Shown here in pieces: positions 9,539-19,164 of a DNA stretch of 27,796 bases. Within the stretch, counting starts at the first letter, position 1. Each line of letters begins with the position of its first letter. The notes under the pieces were generated by a model, which did no database searches, was not told where the DNA came from, and saw only the letters and a list, made by a program, of their open reading frames with translations. The position numbers were made by a program, and so were the translations under genes. This DNA is from Conoideocrella luteorostrata (taxonomy: Eukaryota; Ascomycota; Sordariomycetes; Hypocreales; Clavicipitaceae): the NCBI GenBank assembly GCA_032433595.1, contig JASWJB010000445.1, forward strand, positions 1 to 27,796. Reading direction: 5' to 3'.

Positions 9539-11254
9539 GTTGATAATAATGCTGCTGCTTGGTAACTCGTTAATGGGCTACAGCGGATAGCACCTCCAAT
9601 TCGAAATATGCAAAAGGGTGAAATCTGGAGGAAATTAAGTTGAGCGCAGGTCTTCTACGTCCACACGTTCGACCAACACATGTGTTGCGTCCCCCCCCGG
9701 TGATGCAACGCCTGTGCAACCACCTCATCAAGCTCAATCTCCACTCGTTGGCCTCCATTGCCTCGGTAGCAAGGGTATCTTGAACTGGGGTCCGGCCTGA
9801 GTGTTGCCCCGGCCCCGCATGTGCATCCCGCCAATGTCTGCCACTCCATGCATCGTTGTCCTTCCGTTGACGACGAAAACCTGTGTTGCGGACAAGCAAT
9901 TGTCTTGTGGGCTTCTAAATTCCAGTGCCGACGGCTCTGAATCCTGCATGCAGCGTTTGATGAAAGCCTGAGGGCGCTGGGAGCTTCTCAGGACGCGCGG
10001 CGTATTTTCATAGGATGTGATACTTTAAACAGCGGATATGCCAGTGTTCGGCAACTTCAGCTGTCTCTTTCGCCACCCACCCACAGGTCGGGGTTAGTGG
10101 GGTGATCTGCATTGGTGGCCCTTACCTTGGCGGGAGCTGGGGGAAGCTCCGTCAATGTGTACAGGTACAGGTGTGATCAGACGAGATCACTTTATACATC
10201 TTGTTAAGCTTTTAGTTTACCCGAATGGTTTTCAATTGTGGGCTAGATAACTACATCTCTGGTTCTAGGAGGCATTATCATGTGCTGGTTCCCTGCCGGT
10301 TGAGCTTGTTATTAAGAGCCCGCGTCTATTCCCAATCCCGTCGACTGCTGATGATACCAGCATGACACTGTCATAGCCCAGGCTATTCTGGTTTAACGAC
10401 ACGTTTGATATGCGTGTTTAGAATATGAATATATACGTACTTGTCGGGACAAATTAGCGCTGACCGACCCGACAATGCTTTCGAGTCTGTCAGGATAGTC
10501 GATGACTGACGTTAGCGGGAATCAGGGGCAATGCATTGGAGCTCTACATTTGGACCGCCCGGCATTTACTCTTGTCACAATCGGGCAAGCTGTGGGGGTG
10601 TTGTTCTTGGAGTCATAAACTTATTTAGGAATGGAGCTGATCACTTTCGTCTTCGGTCATAAAAAGGTGGGATAAGTTTGAGCAGTTCATGTTGAACATA
10701 TCGGCATAAACACAGAGGTAGCTAATTTTAGTCTACCATTCCATTGAATAGCTCTCATCTAAGCTGAATCTTCATCACCACCGGGAATTGATATGTACTC
10801 GTGGCTGAAGGCGCTCGTGACCCTCGAGTGCTCAAGCCAGAGCTTCTCCGAGACCAGGAAATATTATGTGCATTGTACAAACATTCCGAATGCTATGTCC
10901 GCCTAGCGAAGCTCCCAAATGTGTCTCGTCCATAGACTGCAAATGACGATGCACGGAATAAGTTGCAGCCAGGGAAATAGCCTGACAGAGACGACGTTTC
11001 TTCGGAATCCTATTCAGACACGGCGTGGATGTCAAGCAAGCCCCAAGTGGTCTGCAGCGCCTTTGTTCGCCCAAAGGCCGAAGCAAAGGCAACTCCTCCG
11101 CACCGGAAACCGGGCGATTCTTCGGACGTGCCGTGATAGAGTAAGGAGCGAATACCGAGCGACGACAATACCGGAGCTCTCTGAGCAACAACGAGGTCCT
11201 TGTATGGAGCGGCACCACAGCGTATAATGGTAATTGAACAAGGAAAAGGAGAAG
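9539..11254. other. Gene-free region of about 1.7 kb
   Basis: I found no supportable gene. Open frames on either strand (for example 9570-9899 and 10832-11227) have no family character and high Cys/Arg/Trp content typical of chance frames. The left end should hold the promoter of the aldehyde dehydrogenase. A run of nine C lies near 9692. The stretch next to the transposase remnant (10830-11240) could be remains of the same element or another, but I see no conserved motif in it. Confidence 0.5.
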
Positions 11255-11608
11255 CTACTTCATCTTTATCTTCATGTTCATTTTCATTTCGCGAACGAGC
11301 TTCCGCATTGCGCGCTGCTTAATCTTATTGCCGACCACAACAAGGAGATCGGTAGACTTGACGCACGGGTTATTTGCAATGACTTCTCGAAGTCGATCGC
11401 GATCATCTTCGGTCAATTTCCCGGGTCGGCCTGATTTGGGAAGGGACCGACATTCGTCTCGCTGTGCTTCCTTTAAACAGGTATATTTAATAGTGCTCAG
11501 TGGCACCGTCGGATAGTGTTCCCGGATTTTGCGATAGCTGAGGCCGGCGGCTTTGAGGGCGCACAGTCGAGACCGCAATTGTGGCGTTAGTTCTTTGCCT
11601 CGAGCCAT
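11255..11608 (-). mobile_element. N-terminal fragment of a Tc1/mariner-type transposase
   Basis: The 117-residue frame begins MARGKELTPQLRSRLCALKA and continues with GLSYRKIREHYPTVPLSTIK, SLPKSGRPGKLTEDDRDRL and a second helix-turn-helix-like part ending QRAMRKLVREM. This is the paired-type DNA-binding region (two HTH units joined by a GRP hook) of fungal Tc1-like transposases, which bind the element's terminal repeats. The catalytic DDE domain, which should follow after about residue 110, is missing: after KLVREM the frame runs into a Met/Lys low-complexity end made by a TTCAT-rich tract (about 11258-11290) and stops. The N-terminal half has no stop or frameshift. No terminal inverted repeats could be found by eye. 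It is most likely a dead fragment; a stand-alone DNA-binding protein is possible but unproven. Confidence 0.8.
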
Positions 11609-12615
11609 GTCTTACTGCCAATTGTGACGGTCGTGAGAGGCATAAAGGAATAAGGGGATGGAGAGTCGAAGAACGCGCGTTGAACTGATCGATGTAGTTG
11701 TGGCTGGTTGTGGGCTTGGGGCGCAGCGCGTTCGATGGTGGTTTATCTCCTCGATTCCAGTGAGGCTGTATCGCAGACCCATTTTTCTCGCGTTAGCCCT
11801 CTTTTTGCTGGTGACTTTCAGTGACCCATAACAATCAGCCAATACCTGGCGCACCAAAACTCCCTACTCACACAGTACTTCAATTCCATGCCGCCGGAGC
11901 ACCACGATAACCCTCTGGAGTGCTTCGACAAGCCTGGCGAAGAGGCTTATCTTACTTACTATTAACGGGGAAGAAAGCTCGTGTGAGCGGGCGGCTGATA
12001 GCGCCTATGGGCCCGAAAAATGAACAACCGCCTACCTAGCGCAGGCATATCTTTCCACCTTTATAATTAGCATCTTGCAACAAATAAATAAAGCCATTCC
12101 TATCAACACTTTTATTGCTTTCTAAGCATTTAAACCTATTTTTCTAGTTTAAAAAAACATGATGGTTATACTAATAAAGCTACGGTTCACCAAGGCTATG
12201 TCGTTATCGACCATCGAACAGAATCCTGCTCCCGACGCCTCCGCTTGTGATGCCAGTACATCTTGTCTTTTTGCCGCCGAAACGAGGCTGTCAAGTCGCC
12301 TTCCTTGAGTGTCATGAGGGAGCTTGTATTAAAGCACAAGTTCGGGGAACAGGCGGGAGCATGTTTCTGCTAGCGCTTATGGGCTGTGTGAAAGGCGCCG
12401 CTGACGTTTCCTGGCCGCGCTGGGATTGAGGCACGTAACAACTCGCAAGCTCAACCTCTGCCTTCCTCTCTTCTTCATGCTGCTAGCTGTATCGGTGGAA
12501 TAGCGAAGCAGCGTTTCTATTACCGTGTCCTGATTCATCGAGCGCGTCTTGAGAGAGCCGAGTAAATTAATAGACATCGTTTAACTGGCGGCAGACTTCC
12601 GGCACTGAGATCAAG
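11609..12615. other. Non-coding flank of the transposase fragment and promoter of the sulfotransferase-like gene
   Basis: From 11609 to about 11850 the DNA is probably the 5' part of the Tc1-like element; it holds a loose inverted pair, GAACGCGCGTTGAAC near 11670 and GCGCAGCGCGTTC near 11720. A short frame from 11888 (25 codons) is too small to judge. Two direct copies of TAGCGCYTATGGGC occur at 11999-12012 and 12371-12384. The end of the stretch must hold the promoter of the next gene. Confidence 0.45.
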
Positions 12616-13572
12616 ATGACTACCCCCGAAGAGCGTCACCCGGAGCTCTTTGTACCCATCAATTATGAGTCGCCACGCGGCAAGAAAAGAACAGTCTCTA
12701 TGCAGGTGCTCTGCTTAGGCTATAATCGAACTGGCACATCAAGTAAGTCCATATTAGTCGCGTAGTTGAGGGGGTTGCCAAACCCAACGTCTCGATGAGC
12801 ACGCTGACTTCAATCGGCAGCAATGTCTGCTGCGCTGGAGAAGCTTGGAATCCCTTGTTGGCACTCATTCCAGCTGTTCTCAGCACACTACGGCGACAAT
12901 GAAATGTGGCTTGACATACTCACCCGCAAATTCTTCAGCGATGAGCCGTACGAGCCCGTAGGCCGTGAAGAGCTCGATCAATTGCTGCACTCCTTTGGTG
13001 CTGTCAGCTCCGATCCACCAGCTATCTGCTTTGCTGAAGAGCTCATAGCCGCTTATCCCGAAGCCAAAATTGTACTTGTTGAGCGAGACATTGACTCATG
13101 GTATGAGAGCTACATGCACTCCATTGTACGCAATATATGCGATCCATTCGCGAATCTCGTGCTCACGTTAGAGAGATCGTACTTCCGCCCGATAGGCATT
13201 GTGCAGAAGAGGGCACTCGAAGGATGGGCCGGTATCCGCTCATATAAAGAGGGCGAGCTAAAAGCCAAAGATAATTACCGGAAGCATTATGCCTCGATAC
13301 GACGGGTGACACCGAAAAGCAGATTGCTCGAGTTCAGTCTTCAAGACGGGTGGGAGCCTCTTTGTGAATTTCTCGGTAAACCTGTTCCAGAAGAGGAATT
13401 TCCTCATTTGAATGAGAAGGCATGGTTCGATGAGAAAGTTAAGCTGCTGTTGAGGAGAGGGATTAAAAATGCTGCTAGAGCAGTTTTTCCGTGGATTTTT
13501 GCCTTAGTCGTCATCACTGCTGCGTTTTGGGTGGCTAACCCCAACACAAAATATGGGAAGACCTCTTCATAA
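12616..13572 (+). CDS. P-loop sulfotransferase-like protein (Sulfotransfer_4 type) with C-terminal membrane helix, two exons
   Basis: This is a fungal member of the P-loop sulfotransferase-like family, often mis-named 'NAD-dependent epimerase/dehydratase' in databases; substrates are mostly unknown. Exons are 12616-12742 and 12821-13572, with a 78-nt intron (GTAAGT...GGCAG). The protein is about 292 aa. The PAPS-binding P-loop-like motif LGYNRTGTSTMSAALEKLG at residues 34-52 is split by the intron and only complete after splicing. Later come ELIAAYPEAKIVLVERDIDSWYES, the usual second strand with the Arg-Asp that contacts the 3'-phosphate, and SLQDGWEPLCEFLGKPVP, the conserved late motif. Residues of about 263-282 (AVFPWIFALVVITAAFWVA) form one membrane helix, so the enzyme is probably tail-anchored facing the cytosol. 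The first exon start (TCAAGATGACT) is the only ATG that supplies the P-loop. A single Asn replaces the more common Pro in G-x-(P/N)-R-T-G-T-S. Confidence 0.87.
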
Positions 13573-13646
13573 GACCCTTTGTTGTATTGTCTGACTTTGA
13601 CTTGTACTAAGCCTGCTTGAGAATACTATCTCAGGGACTCATCGCT

Positions 13647-14070
13647 TCATTCTTGCCACTGAGTGCGTGCCTCGCCGTTCTTGATAGCAAGAAGCAACGC
13701 CTCCATAAGCTCTTCAGTGCACCTGTATAGGAAGGTAGATGGTAGATTGCAACTTTTTAGTCTCTGCTAACTGTAGCAGCAAATATGCGAGCAGGCTTAC
13801 CCGTAGCTCCTCGGTAGACAATGCCCCGCCGCAGAACAAGGCTGCACTAAGTGTTCCGTCGCCGCCACCATTTTCGAACAGCTGTCCTGCTCAGTCATGA
13901 ATGCAAGATAGGCAGTGAATCAGTTCAAATACCGTGAAAGTGACGCAGTGTTAGAAGTCAATAATGTCCATGTGGGCGGCTTTAAGCGGCGGCAGTTCCG
14001 ATGGCACCTGGCGCTGTACTCCATCTTGAACTGTGACTCTACTAACCCTCCCCTAGAGGTATGCGAAGCC
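13647..14070 (-). pseudogene. Possible eroded minus-strand gene, family not recognised
   Basis: On the minus strand, pieces of sequence with protein-like composition follow each other: VQRQVPSELPPLKAAHMDII (about 14020-13960), then after a stop and a likely shift QLFENGGGDGTLSAALFCGG (about 13890-13830), then CTEELMEALLLAIKNGEART ending in TGA at 13647. A GTAAGC donor at 13800 and a TATACAG acceptor ending at 13723 would form a 78-nt intron, but the two sides are not in the same frame, so either an indel has broken the gene or the pieces are chance. I cannot name the family. Confidence 0.25.
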
Positions 14071-15908
14071 ACCTTGTTGTTACAGTTAGATTAGCTCTGC
14101 CCAGATTTGCCCAAACCGCCAGATGGCGCGTCAATCAGTGAAATGGCGAACATATGGCAGATATTGACGGGACGATGCTATGCGCATGCGCCTCAGTTTA
14201 TGCCCAGGAGCCAATGGCGGCACGTGTGGCTTACATGGCAGAATTCGCTGAACGAGCGGAGCGCATGCCTGAAGCCAATAGATTCTATCTTCCCGGGGGT
14301 AAGATATGCGGCTTAGACGGTTCTGCATTGCGTTGAGACCACCAAGTCTGTATGGAAGCGCGTATGTGCGGCATAGAGTTTTATATGGCGTTAATCACCA
14401 CAGTCAGACGATATTCTTTCTTGTTGTCACATGTCGTCAATGGTGTCACATCCTCGGCCATGGTCTCTCCGCCTGGTTTAGGTTTCGGCGACTGTATCGC
14501 GCTCTTCGAGAGGCCGATGCTGGCAATCTATCTTCTTACTGGCGGTGCAAGTGATAGTTTCCGCTGCTATCACGACGTTCACGTCCAACTATCCGGTCTT
14601 AGGGGCCTTTTACAATAGAGTACTGGAGAACGGAGTATTCAAGTCCGACTTCAGACACACGAGAAACCTTTTGAAGTAGTTTTCCTGTACAATCAATGAC
14701 CTCGAGGATGGTCTGGGCAAGCGGCGGCCTTGTAAGTCTTGGCGCAACCTCGAAGATATGATTTGGTGGCCCAACCACGGGAGAAAGCTAGATCAAATCT
14801 ACTAAGATCCCATGACCCATGTTCGGATTTTTAATACAAAACAACATTTTTATCAAAAGGGCAAGCCTGCCAACGACACCCAAGCCAGCGGTGTGACTGC
14901 GCATTAGACATGTCTAGCCAACACCACGTTGTTTCTGCAGAAAATTCCATTCTGGGAGACACATTTGGAATGAAAGTTGCATGTGGAGTGGCGCGACGCA
15001 TTAATTTCCTCGATAATTCCACTTGGGAGGTGTGTTTAGACCCCAATTTTATTGAAGATTGATGCGTAACAAAGCAAACTCTGCGATAGGCTTTGCCTAC
15101 ATACCAACTTAGTCTATTCCCCAAGCGTGACAAGAAGCACACTGCAATCAGACTAATGCGATGCATGTTTCGCCGGATTGGGGGCCACAATAGCATTTTA
15201 AGCCAAGCTCTTGGAGTCAGACTGCTTCGAACGATGATAGACCCGCGCGAACGAATCTAAATAACCGTATTATTCTCGTTCAATACCTCACACAATGACT
15301 TATTTTGCACGCAACTGGAATCTCGAATAGCCCCTGGCGCTCCGAACAGTGCTGATTACGGAGTGTGTATATTGAGCATGGATTTGAATGGCTGCAGTCA
15401 TGTTCGTTCCCTGGCTAGTACGCCAACGCGCGCACGACAGATGCATGTAAACGTTACAGAGGAGGACAGCACCGCCTCCACGTACTATTGTTCCGATGAG
15501 CCGCTTGCTGGCATATTTTTAGAACATCCTTTAGCGGCGCTTTCTCGTACGCAGCTGCAACGAGCGCTGGGTTGGATGGATGGTTAACGGCAGCCTGGTC
15601 GCCGGGACGAAGAGAAGGATGCCCGGCTGACGTGATGGTGAACTTGTGTTACGTCCCCCAGCCTTGTCTTTTCTTTCTTATTGTCTCACTGGTACGGAGT
15701 ATATGGGTCGCGTTCTGCATCCATTCATTCAGCCCTCCCTCCTGCAACCACCCAATCCATCCTTCCATCCATCCCCCTCCTCAATCAATGCCAATGTCGG
15801 CACCATCTTAACCTATACTGTCCCGGGCGTTGGAATCAGATATTACCACGACATCCACCACCACCATCACCGCGACAGCCAGCTGTGCAGACTGATCATC
15901 CATCTCCC

Positions 15909-15930
15909 AAGAGTCTTCCAAGAGTCTTCC
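15909..15930. repeat. Perfect tandem duplication of 11 bp (AAGAGTCTTCC x2)
   Basis: Two exact copies stand head to tail at 15909-15919 and 15920-15930, about 120 bp upstream of the PAN-like gene's start codon. It looks like a replication-slippage duplication. Confidence 0.85.
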
Positions 15931-16046
15931 ACGACGACAACACTTTCCCGCAGTGTGCCGCTCCTCCTTCGGCATATCTCCAAGAGGCCCCTCCATCCTT
16001 GATGCGACTCTTGCTATTTTCTATTTGAATTAGTTGGCTGGCGGAG

Positions 16047-16750
16047 ATGGACGCTCCCCAAACGATGAGGCACGACCATGAAGCACCGCAGGTGTATTAC
16101 GGCAAGAACCTGCAACAGAGCGCCGAGCCTCCTCCCCAGCCTGCCAGCCCTCCAATAAAACGAATTCTCGGTTTGCGTTGTACCACATTTTGGCTTCTCG
16201 TTATACTCACCGCTGTGATAATTGCGGCTGCCGTGGGAGGCGGTGTTAGGGCCTCCACCGCCGTCAGCAAGGCGAAGAGGTATATTCAAGCATTGCTACC
16301 TTCGTTTGGCCGTATTTTCTTACCAAGACTGACCGTCCGTCTCCCGCATATTACAGCCAATCCGCATGCACGGCTCCCGGCATGTCGACTTCGACGTCGA
16401 CAACCACCAGTTACTTTACTGCGCCGACGAATGTTATGCTTCCCCTTGAATGCAATAATGGTACAAAGCGAACGGTTGCGGTCGGCAACAAATTATGGAT
16501 ATTTGACACCGTATGCGACACTGATCGTACCCCGGGCGATATGCTTAGCATAGTGGCTTACTCGCTCAATGACTGTTTCACGGCCTGCGCACATTACAAC
16601 GAGAAGTGGGGAAATGTGTGCACTGCTGTGGTATTTGCCTCAAACCTGACCGACTCTCTGTCAAGGTTTTCTGCAAATTGTTTTCTCAAGAACGAGACAT
16701 TCCCAGCGTCGGGAAAAAACGGGGTGATCTCGGCGGTAGTGTCCCAGTGA
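16047..16750 (+). CDS. Single-pass membrane protein with PAN/apple-like Cys-containing outer domain, two exons
   Basis: Exons are 16047-16279 and 16357-16750, with a 77-nt intron (GTATAT...TTACAG); the protein is about 208 aa. Residues 1-44 are hydrophilic and Pro-rich (cytosolic side inferred), residues of about 45-68 (TTFWLLVILTAVIIAAAVGGG) form one membrane helix, a Ser/Thr stalk (STSTSTTTS) follows, and the last 110 residues hold six or so cysteines arranged as LECNNG, DTVCDT, NDCFTACAHYN, GNVCTAVVF and SANCFLKN. That order (C, DC..AC, C..V.F, NC.LK) matches the many fungal proteins with a PAN/apple-like fold of adhesive or carbohydrate-binding type. Three N-glycosylation sites (NGT, NLT, NET) fit an outer location. 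No signal peptide is seen, so it is type II-like in topology. Function unknown. Start ATG is the first in frame after upstream CATCC-rich DNA. Confidence 0.8.
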
Positions 16751-17369
16751 TGGCCGTATTGGCAAAAAAACTGATGCATTAATCACGATGTCGAGGTCGT
16801 CCGTGATGTTGAAGGATAGGAAGAGGCGTCTCAAGCGAGCGGCTAGGGTCAATTCGGTTAGGGGAAAGTCCTTGATTCTACGGAGTACCAAGTATGGAGT
16901 AGCTAGGCTGTTTCTTTGCGGCCCAGTGTCCTCGGTCTATTGGGGCAGTGCGCCACAGGTTGTACTAGTATGTCGAGACTCTCGCTTCGCGCAGTCTTAC
17001 CATCCATTAATGGACCATCTGCAGGGCTACAGTGGCACTACTCCTCCCTAGTTTTACGTACAGACAATTTTAGTGCAGATTCTCCATGTCGAAACAGGCA
17101 CGGCCCGGGCTAATTTTCCGTGGTTTGAATGCGGCGCAGAGTAGCGCTCAGTCTTAATAGCGCCGATAGCCCCCCTGTAGACCCTCCTACATGTCAAGTA
17201 TTGGTCCGTCATTCGGTATGATTGGTCGCTGGTGTACCGAGTAAACGCTGGGATTGCAAACTCGCGCCACAGTTACAGCAGATGTCGTCCAAGCCACGAC
17301 TTAACTCTCTCGTCTGATGCAAGTCGTGACAGCCCCGTCTACGTTGAAACAAGGAAAAATAACTACAGG

Positions 17370-17381
17370 GTACGGAGTACT
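17370..17381. repeat. Half-copy of the palindrome family (GTACGGAGTACT)
   Basis: GGTACGGAGTACTATAG keeps the left arm and centre of the 16-bp palindrome but the right arm has decayed. Similar halves lie at 15691 (GGTACGGAGTAT), 16879 (TACGGAGTACC) and 18095 (GTACGGAGTATT). Confidence 0.6.
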
Positions 17382-17862
17382 ATAGTTGTATTTAGTTGCG
17401 CCCGCGCCCGCCCGGCGCTCTTATAAGTAAATACAAAGGGTAGTATTACTGGCAAATCTTTTAGTACAGTGGGGGCACACCTTCCCATCGCATTACAAAA
17501 TTTTCTAGAAGAAGAAAACCTAAGCATGTATCACTATAACTTTAGCCAGTTATCTAGTGTATCGATAACATAGAGCCCCCTATAAAAGTCCTGTTGTTGC
17601 GAACAGAATAGACTAGCTGAAGACAGTCACTCACGTGGCAGAACCATCGCAATAGGGGAGGCTCCAACCCAGCAGTAGATAAATTCAACGGCACAATAGT
17701 ATATTCCAGAGATGGACAGAAATCTCTGAGCGCGTAACCTTTAGGAAGCAGCCATATTCTTATAAATGGTACAGATTCAGAGCGATTCTAGCTCTCAGTC
17801 AAAGACAGTATGCGCTGCGAGCCCTGGTGTTGTTGGAAGCAACGGGACAGAATTGAAGGGGT

Positions 17863-18043
17863 CAAAATGCATGTATTCCGATGAAGGTGATGGCTGTTCT
17901 GAGTTTTGGCTTTTTCAATTCCTTCCAAAATGCCTCCTTTATACCTCACGATAGTTGTTTTTTCCTCTCTTCCGCAGCTGCCCGAGGCGTTCCACCCTGC
18001 CGCTTCAATTTCTGCCTCGACCTCTCTGTTGTCCAACAGCTGT
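17863..18043. repeat. Dispersed repeat, copy A (partner at 27062-27238)
   Basis: The segment from CAAAATGCATGTATT to CCAACAGCTGT aligns along its length, in the same orientation, with 27062-27238. Shared blocks include CAAAATGCATGTATT, CAAAATGCCTCCTTT, GATAGTTG and TTTTTCCTC. By eye the copies are about three quarters identical and many differences are C/T or A/G changes. Both also have TGTTGGAA upstream, with 24 extra bases here. Both are followed within about 50 bp by a CGGAGTA or ACTCCGTA unit. Confidence 0.8.
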
Positions 18044-18168
18044 ACACAATACTATTCGTCAACACGAAAAGAGCATGCTCTAATTGCGTAGAAAGTACGG
18101 AGTATTGCATATTATAATCTCTGACACTCCTCATGCCTAATTTACTGCCCCGTCTAGCTCTACAACCA

Positions 18169-19164
18169 TCAGTGAGTCTCGAAAAGGCTCTTAACCGTCG
18201 CAAATAGCGCAATCTGGCCTTTTATTGCCGCGATATCCTTGTTTCCTAAGTGACCCTCTAAGACCTTGATCTCGTTTTCAATAAGTTGGACATAGTGCAG
18301 AGCACACTTTCCCCCCGTTACAACTGCCTGCTTTAGTGCCGGCCCTGCTAGCAGATCCGTATTCACAGTAATGACCAGCTGCACCCAATCGCTTAGCGGC
18401 AGATCGCATACGCCACTCTCTACATAACATTGAGGATGGGAGCTAAACGCAATGTCCTTGATTCTATTGCAAGACATGTCGCATTGCGACAAGGGCGTAA
18501 TCAGGAAGTGCTGGAGGCAGGTCATAACCTTGAATATCCACGTCCGGCCTGCCGACGTAAAATATTGGAGCCGCTGCATAAACTTCTGGCAATTCTTGAG
18601 CCCGTAACCGAGAGGATAGCCGCCCGGCCCACACAACAGCGCTGCTTCGGCGCAGGACTCGTAGAAATCACATGTAGGGGGCGGGTTTTGACATTGCGGT
18701 TGGCTGAGGACATCTGCATGGCAGTAGGTGCTGGACGCTGTCGTGGCTGCTTTTTGACTGGGCTTGGAGATGAAGGCGACGGGGGCTGAACCGAAGGCAA
18801 TAACAAAGTTTTTCAGCAGAGGCAAACCCTTCAAGTCTGTCGCTACAATAGTAATACTCTTTTGACCAACTCCAAGTCCATCTGGCATAGTTATCCCCTG
18901 TGCCGTAATTGTGGTATTATGAACAAAGATAGCCCAGGGTGTAGGATCCTCGGAGCGGGAGATAAATATAGCGTGGGATTTAGTAGTATCCAAGGCGCCA
19001 CAGGCAACTTTGAAGCTAATTGCAGAGTTGGCTTGATGTATCCCATCTTCTGTAATGGAGTCGAGAATGATGTCGGGTGTGCATGCCCTTGGCGAGAGAT
19101 GAGATATATCGTGCGTTAGAGCAGCGCACGCTCCAGCGCCAAGAACCATTATGGGAAACTTCAT
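18169..19164 (-). CDS. Secreted Cys-rich protein, C-terminal half stanniocalcin-like in cysteine pattern
   Basis: A single-exon protein of 331 aa from the Met at 19164; 13 residues further upstream are also open but the Met at 19164 gives a normal signal peptide (MKFPIMVLGAGACAALT). Residues of about 28-135 form a Thr/Ile/Val-rich part with few cysteines, probably beta-sheet, not recognised. Residues 148-287 hold a dozen cysteines: TCDFYESCAEAALLCGPGGY (165-182), LGYGLKNCQKF, SAGRTWIFKVMTCLQHFL (204-221), CDMSCNRIKDIAFSSHPQCY (228-247) and ESGVCDLPLSDW (249-260). The order C..C..C..C-x-x-F..G..W..CL..HxxCY..VC resembles the disulfide core of animal stanniocalcin, but this is a pattern-level likeness only. 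The last 40 residues are a helix rich in Lys, Ile and Glu. Extracellular location is inferred from the signal peptide; function unknown. It lies just inside repeat copy A. Confidence 0.8.
   Translation of the reverse strand: MKFPIMVLGAGACAALTHDISHLSPRACTPDIILDSITEDGIHQANSAISFKVACGALDTTKSHAIFISRSEDPTPWAIFVHNTTITAQGITMPDGLGVGQKSITIVATDLKGLPLLKNFVIAFGSAPVAFISKPSQKAATTASSTYCHADVLSQPQCQNPPPTCDFYESCAEAALLCGPGGYPLGYGLKNCQKFMQRLQYFTSAGRTWIFKVMTCLQHFLITPLSQCDMSCNRIKDIAFSSHPQCYVESGVCDLPLSDWVQLVITVNTDLLAGPALKQAVVTGGKCALHYVQLIENEIKVLEGHLGNKDIAAIKGQIALFATVKSLFETH

Larger units (their letters stand above)
13573..16046. other. Largely gene-free region of about 2.5 kb
   Basis: No intact gene is recognised. 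The left third contains coding-like but interrupted minus-strand DNA (listed at 13647-14070, with another open piece near 14390-14530 that reads SPKPKPGGETMAEDV). A 121-codon minus frame at 14831-15196 shows no family features. From about 15700 to 15800 the plus strand is rich in CATCC units and just before 16047 lies the promoter and leader of the PAN-like gene. Confidence 0.5.
16751..18168. other. Gene-free region with repeat units
   Basis: No gene is supported. The stretch has scattered CGGAGTAC units (16879, 17370, 18095) and, at its right end, copy A of the roughly 180-bp dispersed repeat. Short frames such as 17766-17954 and 17906-18091 lie inside the repeat and probably do not encode proteins. 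Confidence 0.5.

Noticed and set aside
10832..11227. Open frames on both strands beside the transposase fragment
   Set aside because: I looked for the missing DDE catalytic domain here and found no matching motif; composition is chance-like.
14831..15196. Minus-strand frame of 121 codons
   Set aside because: No domain, signal peptide or neighbour context supports it; rich in Cys, Trp and Arg as in chance frames.
15700..15800. CATCC-rich stretch as a possible microsatellite or telomere-like repeat
   Set aside because: The units are irregular, do not match fungal telomere repeats (TTAGGG), and are best seen as simple pyrimidine-rich promoter DNA.
18430..18789. Plus-strand frame of 119 codons
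   Set aside because: It is antisense to the stanniocalcin-like gene, which has a signal peptide and a regular cysteine pattern.
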